Counted from the first letter of the stretch, positions 1 through 9,222 are shown. The stretch: DNA of 47,647 bases from an uncultured Bacteroidales bacterium (GCA_900318355.1 ONKE01000035.1:1-47647); one strand, 5' to 3'. The notes: generated from the sequence alone by a model not told the origin. A program made the numbers and translations.

Positions 1-2303
1 CTTCAACCCCTGAGCAAAGCGGCTCAGATGCCGTTACCGGCGTCAGATTGTTCCCGGAAGCCGTTGAACTCAGTATAGGCAAGACAGTCCAGCTTGAAGC
101 TGTCGTGGAGCCTGAAACTGCGGCTAACAAGTCCGTCATCTGGTCGACTTCGAACGACAAGGTGGCGACCGTCAAAGACGGAGTCGTAACCGCCACCGGC
201 GATGGTGAGGCGACGATCAAGGTTACGACGGTCGACGGCTACATGACCGCGACCTGCAAGGTGTCGGTCAGTACGATTTACGTAAGCGAAATCAGCGTGC
301 CTGAGACAAGCGTATCTCTGGTCATCGGGAGCGACTATCAGATCAAGCCGACAATCAAGCCCGACAATGCGGAAAATGCCGCCATAAGTTTCAAGGTGGT
401 ATCGGGTGATGCGGTATCTGTCTCCTCTGAAGGACTTGTTTCGGCAGTCAAGGTAGGCTCCGCGACGGTCAGGGTTGAGGCCATGGACGGCAAGGGCGCC
501 AAGGCCGATGTGAAGTTTACCGTACAGAGCGAGCCCATCTATGCTACCGGTTTCATTATAGCCTGCGACGTGGATACGCAGATCGGCAAAACCGTTAACG
601 GTCGACTCAACTGGGAGCCATCGGGAACCAACCAGAAAGGCTTCGAGATTACCTCGTCCGACCCGTCCGTGGCCAAGTTGACGGTCACCTCGGACGAGTC
701 GTTCACCCTTGAGGGGCTGAAGGAGGGAAGTACGAACATCCACGTTTCCTACAAGCATAAACCTGGTATTTTCAAAAACTTCAAGTTCACCGTCCATAAA
801 GATGCCCCGAGCATCCAGTGGACCTGCGACTGGAAGACCTCCTATGGCAGTCTTACGACGGATCCGATGATTCCCGGTGAGACCTACCAGTTGAAGGCGG
901 CCGTGAATAATATCGGAAGCACGGGCGTTACCTATGCCATTACCTCCGGCAGTGACTATGCGACGGTGAGTTCCTCGGGAGTCCTTACGGCCAAAAAGCG
1001 CGGTACCGTCAAGGTGATTGCCAAATCGGCCACCAATCCTAACGTGAAGACTCCCGAGCAGACGATACAGATCACATATCCGGCCGACAAGATTGTCCAT
1101 GCTTATGCATCCGGCGGCGACACTTACTGGAATGATGGCGACAACCTGACGTATTATGTCAAACGGGGAAGTGATCTTAACGTCACTCTCGGCGTCCAGT
1201 CCAGCGACGGCTACAGTTCCCGTCCGACCCTGGAATTAGAATCGCTGTCATCGTCAATCAGTTCCATCGTGACAGTTACCAGGACGGGCTATAATAACTC
1301 GGGCGTCCAGTTCAAAATCAGCGCCAAAACCGGGAGCTATGCCGTCAAGGGTACCGCTACCTTCCGCGTCACAGGAACTACAAAGACCCGTACTGTCAAT
1401 GTTTATGTCTGTGAATATGAATATTTCGACGTAAAACCCGGTGATGCCTTGTGGTTCAGGCAATCCGATGGCGCGCTTACCATTACCGACGGCCACTACC
1501 GCGGAAAGACCTCCAACAATGAACTGATTTGGTATAAGCATTTGATAGGAAGTTCCAGCGGCTCTGTCCATGCAGTGGTTACATGGGTCGGTCTGCCCGG
1601 CGAATCTGATTCCCAAATCCGTGACTGGGCTACATACGGCGGCAGCTTCAGTTGCACCCGGTCAGTAAAGAATGAAGTTCATGGATATGCCATCGCGGTG
1701 AAGAATACGTCCTCTTCGACTACGACATGGGCGAAAGAGACGCAGAATCTGTTTGGAAGCGAAGCCTTCATTGAAGGCAAAGATAATTACCGTGGTTGCC
1801 CCATTTCGCAGGCAAACGCTCTGGACCTGACCAAGAAATATGGTTATGACCTTACCCTTGGAGGAATCGCTTATAATTACAACCGCGGCGACTCCCACCA
1901 TATTTCCGTGATCCATCATCTGTATCGATGTGACCGTGGCTCCTCCGAAGGCAACAGCGGTTTCGAGGCCTTCAACGACACGTATACCGCGCTTCCTATG
2001 GACAAATCGCCGAAGAATGCTGCAACCGCATGGTACAATGCGCATTCATCCGGATGGTTCCTGCCTTCTGAAGCAGAGTGGAAGGAGTGTATCCTCGGAA
2101 CCTTTGGAATGAATGTCCTGAACAGTCTTCTCGATAAATATTCCGGTGTTCAACTGAGTTCCGTCCAGCCCTACTGGACCATGCAGCAGGATCCGAACAA
2201 TGACAAGCAGGTCCGTATCGTTTTGGGTGATAAGGGTATGTCCGGCTCTTATGTCAGCAAGACGAGCGCCCATGCGATGGTCCGTCCCATTATCGTATTC
2301 TAG
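1..2303 (+). CDS. Big_2 (bacterial Ig-like) surface lipoprotein, 5'-truncated by the window edge
   Basis: The frame is open from the first bases of the window (complete codons from position 3), and the TTG at 48 is internal, so the true start and probable lipoprotein signal lie upstream. The visible part has about 765 residues. Two or three Big_2-type Ig-like domains come first, with the typical 'WSTSNDKVATV' strand pattern, followed by further beta-rich repeats. The last 280 residues form a globular domain with 'SSGWFLPSEAEW' near residues 665-680 and a late 'YWT' motif, resembling DUF1566/FISUMP-type C-terminal domains. The next gene has the same layout along its whole length, so the two form a tandem paralogous pair. 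Third codon positions look less GC-rich than in that neighbour. Probable role, by inference: cell-surface adhesion or binding. The ligand is unknown. Confidence 0.85.
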   Translation, partial: STPEQSGSDAVTGVRLFPEAVELSIGKTVQLEAVVEPETAANKSVIWSTSNDKVATVKDGVVTATGDGEATIKVTTVDGYMTATCKVSVSTIYVSEISVPETSVSLVIGSDYQIKPTIKPDNAENAAISFKVVSGDAVSVSSEGLVSAVKVGSATVRVEAMDGKGAKADVKFTVQSEPIYATGFIIACDVDTQIGKTVNGRLNWEPSGTNQKGFEITSSDPSVAKLTVTSDESFTLEGLKEGSTNIHVSYKHKPGIFKNFKFTVHKDAPSIQWTCDWKTSYGSLTTDPMIPGETYQLKAAVNNIGSTGVTYAITSGSDYATVSSSGVLTAKKRGTVKVIAKSATNPNVKTPEQTIQITYPADKIVHAYASGGDTYWNDGDNLTYYVKRGSDLNVTLGVQSSDGYSSRPTLELESLSSSISSIVTVTRTGYNNSGVQFKISAKTGSYAVKGTATFRVTGTTKTRTVNVYVCEYEYFDVKPGDALWFRQSDGALTITDGHYRGKTSNNELIWYKHLIGSSSGSVHAVVTWVGLPGESDSQIRDWATYGGSFSCTRSVKNEVHGYAIAVKNTSSSTTTWAKETQNLFGSEAFIEGKDNYRGCPISQANALDLTKKYGYDLTLGGIAYNYNRGDSHHISVIHHLYRCDRGSSEGNSGFEAFNDTYTALPMDKSPKNAATAWYNAHSSGWFLPSEAEWKECILGTFGMNVLNSLLDKYSGVQLSSVQPYWTMQQDPNNDKQVRIVLGDKGMSGSYVSKTSAHAMVRPIIVF

Positions 2304-2314
2304 CCCTGTAGGTC

Positions 2315-4630
2315 ATGAAAAAACTCTACGCATCGCTTACCGCTCTGCTGCTCATCGCCTGCGGAGGCGTCGAGCAGCCCGCCCAACCCTCCGTCCCGGA
2401 GGATGGGGACGGCTCGGTGACAGGCGTCACCCTCTCCGACGAATTCGTTCCGCTGAGCATCGGGAAGTCCTATCTCGTCACGGCGACGGTCCTTCCGGAG
2501 AATGCCATCAATAAGAAAGTGCTCTGGAGCACGTCCAATAATCAGGTAGCCACGGTCAAGGACGGCCTCATCACGGCTGTCGGCGACGGCAAGGCCACGA
2601 TTACCGCGACCACGGTGGATGGCATGCTCACGGCGACCTGCCGGGTGGAGGTCAATACCATCTATGTGGACCGCATCGACATCGGCGAGAACGAAATCCT
2701 CATGGTGATCGGGACCGACTATCAGATCGAGCCTGTTATCAGCCCGTCCAATGCTGAAAATGCCGCCATCGGATATGAGGTGACCTCAGGGAAGGATGTC
2801 GTGACCGTGAGCCAGGACGGCCTGGTCCATGCCGAAAAGGTAGGGCAGGCCGTTGTCCGCGTATTCGCCAAGGACGGCCACGGTGCCCAGGCTCAGCTGC
2901 GCATAGGCGTGCAGGCCGAGCCCATCTATCCCACCGCGATGGTGGCCTTTTTCGACCAGGAAATCGTCGTCGGGAAGACGGTCGAGGGCAAGATGAGCTG
3001 GACGCCGGCCACGACCAACCAGACCGGCTACACCATCACCTCGTCCCTGCCGGAGGTCGTTACGGCCGAGAGGATTTCCGGGCTGGCCTTCCGGGTCCGG
3101 GCCCTGAAAGCGAGCGACCAGCAGGTGAAGCTGACCTTTACCTCCGAGTCGGATCCTTCCGTCAAGTCGGTCCATATCGTCTATGTCCACACCGGAGAAG
3201 CATCCATCGCCTGGGACTGCGACTGGAAGACCTCCTACGGCACGCTGGACGAGGGTATGGTCCCGGGCGAGAGCTATTCGGCCTCGGCTTCGGTGACCAA
3301 CCTCCACGACCAGGAAATCATCTACAGGACCGACAATCCGTCCGTTGCCAGCGTCAATTCTTCGACGGGAAAACTGACGGCGGTCGGGGAAGGGGAGACC
3401 ACGCTGACGGCCGTCTCCGCCGCCAACCCGACGCTCAAGGTCACGCGGACCGTCAAGGTGTGGTCGGCACCGCAGGAAGTCTATTTCCCCGGCGGGGAAC
3501 ACGTCTTCGTCAAGCCCGGCGCGACGGTCAAGGTCAAGGCCTATGTCCGTGACAGCCGGCACGCCAATACCCGTCAGGTGCTGATTGTCGAGGATAACGC
3601 GGGCGACCTGAAGGTGACGACGGCCAGCCTCTCCGACGACGGCTCCGGCAAGAAGTGCGTGTTCATCACCCTGGAAAGCCGGTTGTCTTCCCGGACCAGT
3701 ACCATCCAGTACCCGGTGAAGTTCCGCATTCCGCTGGTCTCCGGCTACCTTTCGACTCAGGCCTGGTTCTATTCCTGCCAGTGGGACGGGGATGATGTCA
3801 AGCCCTATGACGCGATCGTCGTTTCTTCCACCGGCAGTCTGGCGGTATATGACAGCGGTTTCCGCGGCTACTCTTCGGACAAGAAGACGGCCTATTGGGC
3901 CAATGGCAGCGGTCCTTACACCAGCAGCAACCAGCGGAATGCGGCGGCTTTCGTCTATTGGGTGGGAACGCCCGGCGACAGCAAGTCCGCCCTGCGCAAG
4001 CTGAATCTTCCGGGCATCGCCAAGGGGAACGGCGCGAAGGTGCACGGTTATGCCGTCGCCGCCGCGGACGCATTCTCCAATATCAGTGATACGGAGCGCG
4101 CCCGTTTCCAGAACACGGCCAACAACATTTCGGACAGGCAGTCCTTCAAGAATGCCTGCCCGGCCTGCACCGCCGGTGCCACGGGCCGTTTCGGCTACGA
4201 TATCACCCAGGGCATCGTGGCCTACAACACCGACCGCGGCCCGGGCTATACGGTCCATCCTGTCCAGCACATCTACCGTGCCGGCAATGCTGACAGCCAC
4301 AATGCGGGCGGTTACGGCTACTATGACGAGTCCCATCCGCTCAAACCAGAAAACAAGTATTCGTCTGGCTGGTTCCTGCCTGCCCAGGCGGAGTTGCTGC
4401 TCATGATGGGGAAGGACGGTGACGCCCAGACCTCAACGGCCTGGCTGACGCATTTCAACGCGCTCTTCGATGCCGCGAGCGGTACCCGGATGCAGACCCA
4501 TCTGTCCTACTGGACCTGCAACCAGGGGACGACGGAGTCGACGGCCCTCGCCGTGACCGGTGCTGGAACGGTGAACTCCCTGACAAAGACTTCCGGCGTG
4601 GCCTGTACCCGTGCGGTCCTGGCCTTCTAG
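2315..4630 (+). CDS. Big_2 (bacterial Ig-like) surface lipoprotein, full-length paralogue
   Basis: 771 residues. The N-terminus MKKLYASLTALLLIAC is a type II signal peptide with lipobox LIAC, so the mature protein is a lipoprotein. Big_2 domains lie at roughly residues 36-115 and 117-203, with two further Ig-like units to about 375. A linker region and a C-terminal domain of about 280 residues follow. That domain contains 'SSGWFLPAQAE' (about residues 681-692) and 'YWTCNQ', as in DUF1566/FISUMP-like modules. It starts 11 bp after the preceding paralogue and is probably co-transcribed. Its TAG stop overlaps the TAG stop of the convergent cysE in the palindrome ctag. Surface exposure is inferred from family habit; no enzymatic motif is visible. 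Confidence 0.88.
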   Translation: MKKLYASLTALLLIACGGVEQPAQPSVPEDGDGSVTGVTLSDEFVPLSIGKSYLVTATVLPENAINKKVLWSTSNNQVATVKDGLITAVGDGKATITATTVDGMLTATCRVEVNTIYVDRIDIGENEILMVIGTDYQIEPVISPSNAENAAIGYEVTSGKDVVTVSQDGLVHAEKVGQAVVRVFAKDGHGAQAQLRIGVQAEPIYPTAMVAFFDQEIVVGKTVEGKMSWTPATTNQTGYTITSSLPEVVTAERISGLAFRVRALKASDQQVKLTFTSESDPSVKSVHIVYVHTGEASIAWDCDWKTSYGTLDEGMVPGESYSASASVTNLHDQEIIYRTDNPSVASVNSSTGKLTAVGEGETTLTAVSAANPTLKVTRTVKVWSAPQEVYFPGGEHVFVKPGATVKVKAYVRDSRHANTRQVLIVEDNAGDLKVTTASLSDDGSGKKCVFITLESRLSSRTSTIQYPVKFRIPLVSGYLSTQAWFYSCQWDGDDVKPYDAIVVSSTGSLAVYDSGFRGYSSDKKTAYWANGSGPYTSSNQRNAAAFVYWVGTPGDSKSALRKLNLPGIAKGNGAKVHGYAVAAADAFSNISDTERARFQNTANNISDRQSFKNACPACTAGATGRFGYDITQGIVAYNTDRGPGYTVHPVQHIYRAGNADSHNAGGYGYYDESHPLKPENKYSSGWFLPAQAELLLMMGKDGDAQTSTAWLTHFNALFDAASGTRMQTHLSYWTCNQGTTESTALAVTGAGTVNSLTKTSGVACTRAVLAF

Positions 4631-5370
4631 ATTCCGTCTCCGCCGGTAAAGTGCGGTGCGTACACCGCCTTTCCCTGGAGGATCCTGCTGTTCGGCGGCA
4701 CGTCGTGGGTAAGCCACACGTTGCCGCCGATAACCGTATCATGCCCGATGCGGACCCTGCCGAGGATGGATGTGTTGGAATAGACCGTGACGTTGTCTTC
4801 CAGGATCGGGTGGCGCGGCTGGTCGATGGGCCGGCCGGACTCGTCGTAACGGAAGTTCTTTGCGCCGAGGGTGACTCCCTGATAGAGCATTACATGATCT
4901 CCGATGATGGCGGTGGCACCGATAACGACGCCCGTGCCGTGGTCGATGGCGAAATGGCTGCCGATGGTGGCTCCCGGGTGGATGTCGATGCCGGTCATGC
5001 CGTGGGCCCATTCGGTGAGCATCCTCGGAAGGACGCGGACTCCGCGGAGCAGCAGCGCATGGGCGGTACGGTAGTGGAGCATGGCGGTTACGGCCGGGTA
5101 GCAGTAGACGATTTCCTTGCGGTCGTCGGCTGCCGGGTCGTTTTGGGCGATGGCTTCAACGTCGGTGCAGATAAGGTGGCAGATATCCTTTAAATCTTCA
5201 TCCAGAAACGCCTGTGCGACATCTGCGCCGGTCAGTTCCGTCAGACTGCTGCGGATGGATGCACGGGCGGCTTCCTCCTTGCGGTCGCTGTAGAGGGGGA
5301 AGACGACATCCTTGACGGCGTCCATGAGGTCGCTCAGGCGCGAACGTGTCTGCTGTATGCTCAGACTCAT
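4627..5370 (-). CDS. cysE: Serine O-acetyltransferase (EpsC/CysE type)
   Basis: 247 residues, which fits the EpsC-like SAT family. It transfers acetyl from acetyl-CoA to L-serine, giving O-acetylserine for cysteine synthesis in the cytosol. An all-helical N-terminal part (about 1-120) precedes a left-handed beta-helix of hexapeptide repeats. The catalytic Asp of 'DIHPG' (D129) and His of 'DHGTG' (H144) are present, as is the 'QGVTLGAKN' acetyl-CoA loop. The start ATG overlaps the stop of cysK by 4 bp (ATGA), so the two are translationally coupled. Being distal to cysK puts both cysteine-synthesis steps in one transcript. The 3' end meets the convergent lipoprotein gene head-on. Confidence 0.95.
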   Translation of the reverse strand: MSLSIQQTRSRLSDLMDAVKDVVFPLYSDRKEEAARASIRSSLTELTGADVAQAFLDEDLKDICHLICTDVEAIAQNDPAADDRKEIVYCYPAVTAMLHYRTAHALLLRGVRVLPRMLTEWAHGMTGIDIHPGATIGSHFAIDHGTGVVIGATAIIGDHVMLYQGVTLGAKNFRYDESGRPIDQPRHPILEDNVTVYSNTSILGRVRIGHDTVIGGNVWLTHDVPPNSRILQGKAVYAPHFTGGDGI

Positions 5371-6299
5371 AGGGGATAGGTTTCGAATGCGTAGAGAATG
5401 GTCGACAGGTAGCGCTCGCCGGTGTCGGGGAGGAGGGCTACGATGGTCTTGCCGGCGTTTTCTTCACGGCGCGACAGGGTCAGGGCTGCGGAGAATGCGG
5501 CGCCCGAGGAGATGCCGACGAGGAGGCCCTTCTTTGCCGCCAGGCTGCGCGAGGCGCGTATGGCGTCGTCGTCTGCGACGGGAAGGATTTCGTCCACGAC
5601 GTCGGGATTGTAGGTCTTGGGGACGAAGCCTGCGCCTATGCCCTGGATCTTGTGCTTGCCGGGAACTCCTGTCGAGAGGACAGCGGAGGATGCCGGCTCG
5701 ACGGCAACGACCTTTACCGAGGGCTTGAAGGCTTTCAGGGCCTTCCCGGTGCCGCTCACGGTGCCGCCCGTGCCGACTCCGGCGACAAAGATGTCCACCT
5801 GTCCGTCGGTGGCTTTCCATATTTCGGGGCCGGTGGTCTTTTCGTGTATTGCGGGGTTGGCCGGGTTGACGAACTGTCCGAGGATGATCGAGCCGGGGAT
5901 TTCGTCGCGTAACTGCTCTGCGCGGGCGATTGCGCCATTCATGCCTTCGGCGCCGGGAGTAAGTTCCAGACGGGCTCCCAGGGCCTTCAGAAGGCTGCGG
6001 CGCTCCTGGCTCATGGTGTCGGGCATGGTCAGGATGGCCTTGTAGCCTTTGGACGCGGCGACCCAGGCTATGCCTACGCCGGTGTTGCCGCTGGTGGGCT
6101 CGATGATGGTCGCTCCGGGCTTGAGGAGGCCCTTGGCCTCGGCATCTTCAACCATTGCCAGGGCGATGCGATCTTTCACGCTTCCGCCGGGGTTGAAATA
6201 TTCGAGTTTGAGGATAATGCGGGCCTTCTGGCCGTCGAATCCGGTGACCTCAAGGAGCGGGGTGTTTCCTATAAGGTCTGTTAAGTTATTGTGTATCAT
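5367..6299 (-). CDS. cysK: Cysteine synthase A (O-acetylserine sulfhydrylase)
   Basis: 310 residues, the usual CysK length. It is a PLP enzyme that makes cysteine from O-acetylserine and sulfide. The PLP lysine is K42 in 'GGSVKDR', the substrate-binding loop is 'PTSGNTG' (about 68-74), and the phosphate-binding 'GTGGTVSGTG' lies near 175-185. The C-terminus ends in '...AFETYPL', not the canonical C-terminal Ile that docks into SAT, so formation of the classic cysteine-synthase complex is uncertain. It lies 7 bp downstream of the LytTR gene stop and overlaps cysE by 4 bp, so all three are probably one operon read from the promoter at 7200-7207. Confidence 0.96.
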   Translation of the reverse strand: MIHNNLTDLIGNTPLLEVTGFDGQKARIILKLEYFNPGGSVKDRIALAMVEDAEAKGLLKPGATIIEPTSGNTGVGIAWVAASKGYKAILTMPDTMSQERRSLLKALGARLELTPGAEGMNGAIARAEQLRDEIPGSIILGQFVNPANPAIHEKTTGPEIWKATDGQVDIFVAGVGTGGTVSGTGKALKAFKPSVKVVAVEPASSAVLSTGVPGKHKIQGIGAGFVPKTYNPDVVDEILPVADDDAIRASRSLAAKKGLLVGISSGAAFSAALTLSRREENAGKTIVALLPDTGERYLSTILYAFETYPL

Positions 6300-6306
6300 G
6301 CGTTTA

Positions 6307-7182
6307 TTAATTTTTGAAACGCGAGAGGACGTTCTCGGCGTATGTTTTTGTTATGGTGATGGGGGGAATGGCGTCGTTGTCGAGGTCGAGCTCGTAGCCG
6401 TCCTTTTCCTTGCGCAGGACCTTCACCCGGTCCATGTTGACGATGTATTTGCGGTGACATCGCACGAGCGGACTGTCGCGGAAGCTCTCCTCTATGGTCT
6501 TGAGGCGACATCGGATCATGTATTTCTTCATGGCGCCGGAGTTGTCGGAGTACCAGACGATTACGTAGTTGTCGTCGGACTCGATGTAGAAGAGGTTGGA
6601 CAGGCTCACCGACAGGCGCATGACGCCGCTGTTGTCGAACAGGGTAACCTTCTGGAGGTCGTTCGAAGTGTCGACGGGCTCGTCGGAAACGATGTCGCGG
6701 GCGTTCATCAGGCGTATGGTCTTGTCTTTGTCGACGATGGCGAGGAACATCCCGGAGATGACGTAGGGAACTACCAGAGCGACGAAGGCGAAGACCAGGG
6801 AGTTGAGGAAAATGTCGATGGGGGTGTCGTCGGCGAGGGTCACCACTCCCATGGCGTCGGCCTTGACGGAGAGGAAGGTGTACAGAAGGCATATGAGGAT
6901 GACTTCCAGAAGGTTCCAGCCTATGTATTGGAACCAGTTCATCTGCCACAGACGCCGCGTCACGTACATGATGCGCTTGCTGATGATGACAAGGAGCAGG
7001 GACAGCAGGTAGAAGGTCAGCGTGAAGCCGAAGGCCCGGGACGTACCGAGGGCGAACCAAGCATTATGGGAAAAAGGCACGCTGACCAGCATGAAGAACA
7101 TGGAAAAGAAGGCCGTGAAGGTCACGGTCGCTATGAGTCCGTATTTTTCCCGTAGATATTCGGGTATGGCATAGCGCTTCAT
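6307..7182 (-). CDS. Membrane-anchored LytTR-domain transcriptional regulator
   Basis: 291 residues from the chosen ATG at 7182 (MKRYAIPEYL). An in-frame ATG at 7194 would add MLWK but lies at or next to the predicted transcription start. Four hydrophobic segments fill roughly residues 12-150. A LytTR DNA-binding domain follows (about 185-290), with the typical 'LFYIESDDNYVIVWY' strand and 'VRCHRKYIVNMDRV' motif. No receiver domain is present, so this is a one-component membrane regulator, a form common in Bacteroidota. It is first in a probable operon with cysK and cysE, which suggests, as inference only, a link to sulfur or cysteine status or autoregulation. Confidence 0.9.
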   Translation of the reverse strand: MKRYAIPEYLREKYGLIATVTFTAFFSMFFMLVSVPFSHNAWFALGTSRAFGFTLTFYLLSLLLVIISKRIMYVTRRLWQMNWFQYIGWNLLEVILICLLYTFLSVKADAMGVVTLADDTPIDIFLNSLVFAFVALVVPYVISGMFLAIVDKDKTIRLMNARDIVSDEPVDTSNDLQKVTLFDNSGVMRLSVSLSNLFYIESDDNYVIVWYSDNSGAMKKYMIRCRLKTIEESFRDSPLVRCHRKYIVNMDRVKVLRKEKDGYELDLDNDAIPPITITKTYAENVLSRFKN

Positions 7183-7199
7183 TTTCCAAAGCATTTATG

Positions 7200-7207
7200 C
7201 AAATATA
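7200..7207 (-). promoter_or_regulatory. Bacteroidota -7 promoter element of the lytTR-cysK-cysE operon
   Basis: On the minus strand this reads TATATTTG, a perfect TAnnTTTG element. The implied transcription start lies near 7194-7196, leaving a leader of only about 12 nt to the ATG at 7182. No clear -33 TTTG is found at the usual 19-21 bp. Confidence 0.65.
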
Positions 7208-7273
7208 AAACTTTTTCGCCAAATGCTGAATGATGTTGTCGCCGGGAGTTTTCATTTTTCGGAATAAGTTAGG

Positions 7274-7281
7274 TATATTTG
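7274..7281 (+). promoter_or_regulatory. Bacteroidota -7 promoter element of fabH
   Basis: TATATTTG matches TAnnTTTG exactly. The predicted start of transcription (about 7286-7289) lies downstream of the TTG at 7279, which rules that codon out as the fabH start and supports the ATG at 7300 with a leader of roughly 11-14 nt. Confidence 0.65.
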
Positions 7282-7299
7282 CAGGACAATACTTTTTGC

Positions 7300-8247
7300 A
7301 TGAGATTTTTAGGCACCGGAAGCGCACTCCCGGAAAGGGTGGTCACCAACGATGAACTGGCGACTATACTCGACACTTCCGATAAATGGATAACGCAGCG
7401 CACAGGCATTCGCAGCCGTCACGTGCTGACCGATGAACATCTTGAAGACCTTGCGGCCCTTGCGGCAGGCAGGGCCTTGGAAGACGCCGGCCTCGACCCC
7501 GGCGAAATAGACTATTTCATCTGCTCCAATGTGGTGGACGACTATCCCACGCCGAGCCTTTGCAGCCTCGTGTCGGAGCGTCTGGGCTTGACTTGCCCCT
7601 GCATCGACATCAACTGCGCCTGCGCGGGCTTTGTCTACGCCCTGGATATAGCCGAGTGCCGCTACGAGGCGGGGAAGGCCCGCAACATCCTCATCGTCTG
7701 CGCCGACGCCCCCACGCGTATGTGCGACTGGCGCGACCGCTCCACAAGCGTCCTCTTCGGCGACGGTGCCGGCGCGGTGGTCCTCGGCCCCGGCGACAAC
7801 ATCCGCGCGATCAAGCTCACCAGCAAGCCCGACATGCAGAAATTATGGCAGCGTTCCCGCCAGATGCCGACCCCGTTCTACAAGGGCGAAGATGTCGACA
7901 CCGGGCTCCAGATGGCCGGAGGCGAGGTTTTCCGCTATGCCGTCGACACATGTTCCGCCGATGTTCAGGCCCTTCTGGCCGAGACCGGTCTGGGGAAAGA
8001 GGATATCTCCTACTACTTGATCCATCAAGCCAACCAGCGAATAACCGACGCCATCCGCCGCTTCCTTGACGAGCCCGAGTGGAAGTTCCCGTCAAACATT
8101 TCCGACCACGGCAATTCCTCCTCGGCTTCATGCACCATCCTTCTGGACGAATGTAGGCGCAGCGGCCTTTTCGAAAGGGGAGACATCATCGTCCTGAGCG
8201 CTTTCGGAGCCGGACTTCTTTCAGGAACGGCCGTTGTCCAGTGGTAA
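7300..8247 (+). CDS. fabH: 3-oxoacyl-ACP synthase III (KAS III)
   Basis: 315 residues from ATG 7300. It condenses an acyl-CoA primer with malonyl-ACP to start fatty acid synthesis. The thiolase-fold catalytic triad is visible: Cys of 'CACAGF' (about C108), His of 'LIHQANQR' (about H242) and Asn of 'HGNSSSAS' (about N272). 'GDGAGAVVL' is the conserved loop of the family. A longer frame from TTG 7279 overlaps the promoter and was rejected. It heads the fab gene run and is followed after 24 bp by the enoyl reductase, which also has its own promoter. Branched or straight primer preference cannot be read from the sequence. Confidence 0.93.
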   Translation: MRFLGTGSALPERVVTNDELATILDTSDKWITQRTGIRSRHVLTDEHLEDLAALAAGRALEDAGLDPGEIDYFICSNVVDDYPTPSLCSLVSERLGLTCPCIDINCACAGFVYALDIAECRYEAGKARNILIVCADAPTRMCDWRDRSTSVLFGDGAGAVVLGPGDNIRAIKLTSKPDMQKLWQRSRQMPTPFYKGEDVDTGLQMAGGEVFRYAVDTCSADVQALLAETGLGKEDISYYLIHQANQRITDAIRRFLDEPEWKFPSNISDHGNSSSASCTILLDECRRSGLFERGDIIVLSAFGAGLLSGTAVVQW

Positions 8248-8263
8248 AAAAAGTGTATATTTG
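8234..8263 (+). promoter_or_regulatory. Promoter between fabH and fabK (TTG-N19-TATATTTG)
   Basis: A -33 TTG at 8234-8236 and a -7 TATATTTG at 8256-8263 are separated by 19 bp, the Bacteroidota sigma-ABfr arrangement. The predicted start is about 8268, a few bases before the ATG at 8272, so the message would be leaderless or nearly so. Confidence 0.6.
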
Positions 8264-8271
8264 TCCTGATT

Positions 8272-9222
8272 ATGATTAAAAGTCCTATATGTGACCTGCT
8301 CGGTATCCGCTACCCCCTGTTCCAGGGTGGTATGGCTTGGATTTCCGATGCCCGTCTGGCTGCCGCCGTGTCAAATGCCGGCGGTCTGGGCCTGATTTCC
8401 GCAATTCAGGGAGGCGTCGAGGCAGTCCGTCGTGAGATCCGCCTGTGCCGCAGCCTGACCGACAAGCCTTTCGGCGTCAACATCATGCTCAAGGCTCCTG
8501 ACGCCGCCGACATCGCCTCGCTCGTGGTTGAGGAAGGCGTCCGCGTGGTGACGACCGGCGCCGGCAGCCCCGCAGCGTTCATGCCCGCATGGAAAGAGGC
8601 CGGCATCATAGTGGTCCCGGTGATTCCTTCGGTTGCGTATGCGCTTAAGATGCAAGCAGTTGGTGCCGACGCCGTAGTCGCCGAGGGTGCCGAGTCCGGC
8701 GGTCATATAGGCGAGCTACATACGATGGCGCTTGTCCCCCAGGTGGTCGACGCGCTCGACATTCCCGTCCTCGCCGCAGGCGGCATATTCGACGGCCGCG
8801 CCGCTGCCGCCGCCTTCATGCTGGGTGCCGTCGGAGTCCAGGTCGGGACGCGCTTCCTCGTCGCGGACGAGTGCCGTGTCCACGAAGTCTACAAGGATAA
8901 ACTTATAGCTGCCAGCGATATAGGCACTATGGTCACGGGCCGTTCGCTCGGCGACTCGGTCCGCTGCCTCAAAAATCCCTTCGCCAAGAAGTTCTTCAAG
9001 ATGGAATACGACCCGTCGGTGTCGGCCGAGGAAGTCCGCGCCTTCGGTACCGGCTCTCTCCACAAGGCTGTCTTCGACGGCGATTTTGCCGGAGGCAGTT
9101 TCCTTGCCGGCGAAGTGGCCGGGCTTGTCAAGGAGCGTCAGAGCGCGGCCGCGATAGTGGAGGACATCATGGGCGGAGCCGAGAAGATATTAACTGAAAA
9201 AGTAAAACAGATATTGCTATGA
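8272..9222 (+). CDS. fabK: Enoyl-ACP reductase II, FMN-dependent (FabK type)
   Basis: 316 residues, a TIM-barrel flavoprotein of the nitronate monooxygenase/FabK superfamily. FabK reduces trans-2-enoyl-ACP with NAD(P)H in the last step of each elongation cycle. 'YPLFQGGMAWIS' near the N-terminus, 'GGLGLIS' (about 38-44), the 'AEGAESGGHIG' loop (about 138-148) and 'VLAAGGIFDGRAAAAAF' match FabK. Superfamily members also act on nitronates, so the FabK call rests partly on its position between fabH and fabF, with a 4-bp ATGA overlap to fabF. FabK enzymes are typically insensitive to triclosan. Confidence 0.88.
   Translation: MIKSPICDLLGIRYPLFQGGMAWISDARLAAAVSNAGGLGLISAIQGGVEAVRREIRLCRSLTDKPFGVNIMLKAPDAADIASLVVEEGVRVVTTGAGSPAAFMPAWKEAGIIVVPVIPSVAYALKMQAVGADAVVAEGAESGGHIGELHTMALVPQVVDALDIPVLAAGGIFDGRAAAAAFMLGAVGVQVGTRFLVADECRVHEVYKDKLIAASDIGTMVTGRSLGDSVRCLKNPFAKKFFKMEYDPSVSAEEVRAFGTGSLHKAVFDGDFAGGSFLAGEVAGLVKERQSAAAIVEDIMGGAEKILTEKVKQILL

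Noticed and set aside
2786-4336. A 516-codon open frame antisense to the second Big_2 lipoprotein
   Set aside because: Fully inside a lipoprotein gene with signal peptide and clear domains on the other strand.
7279-7299. TTG start of fabH adding seven residues
   Set aside because: It overlaps the -7 element, so the codon would not be transcribed; family members begin near MRFLGTG.
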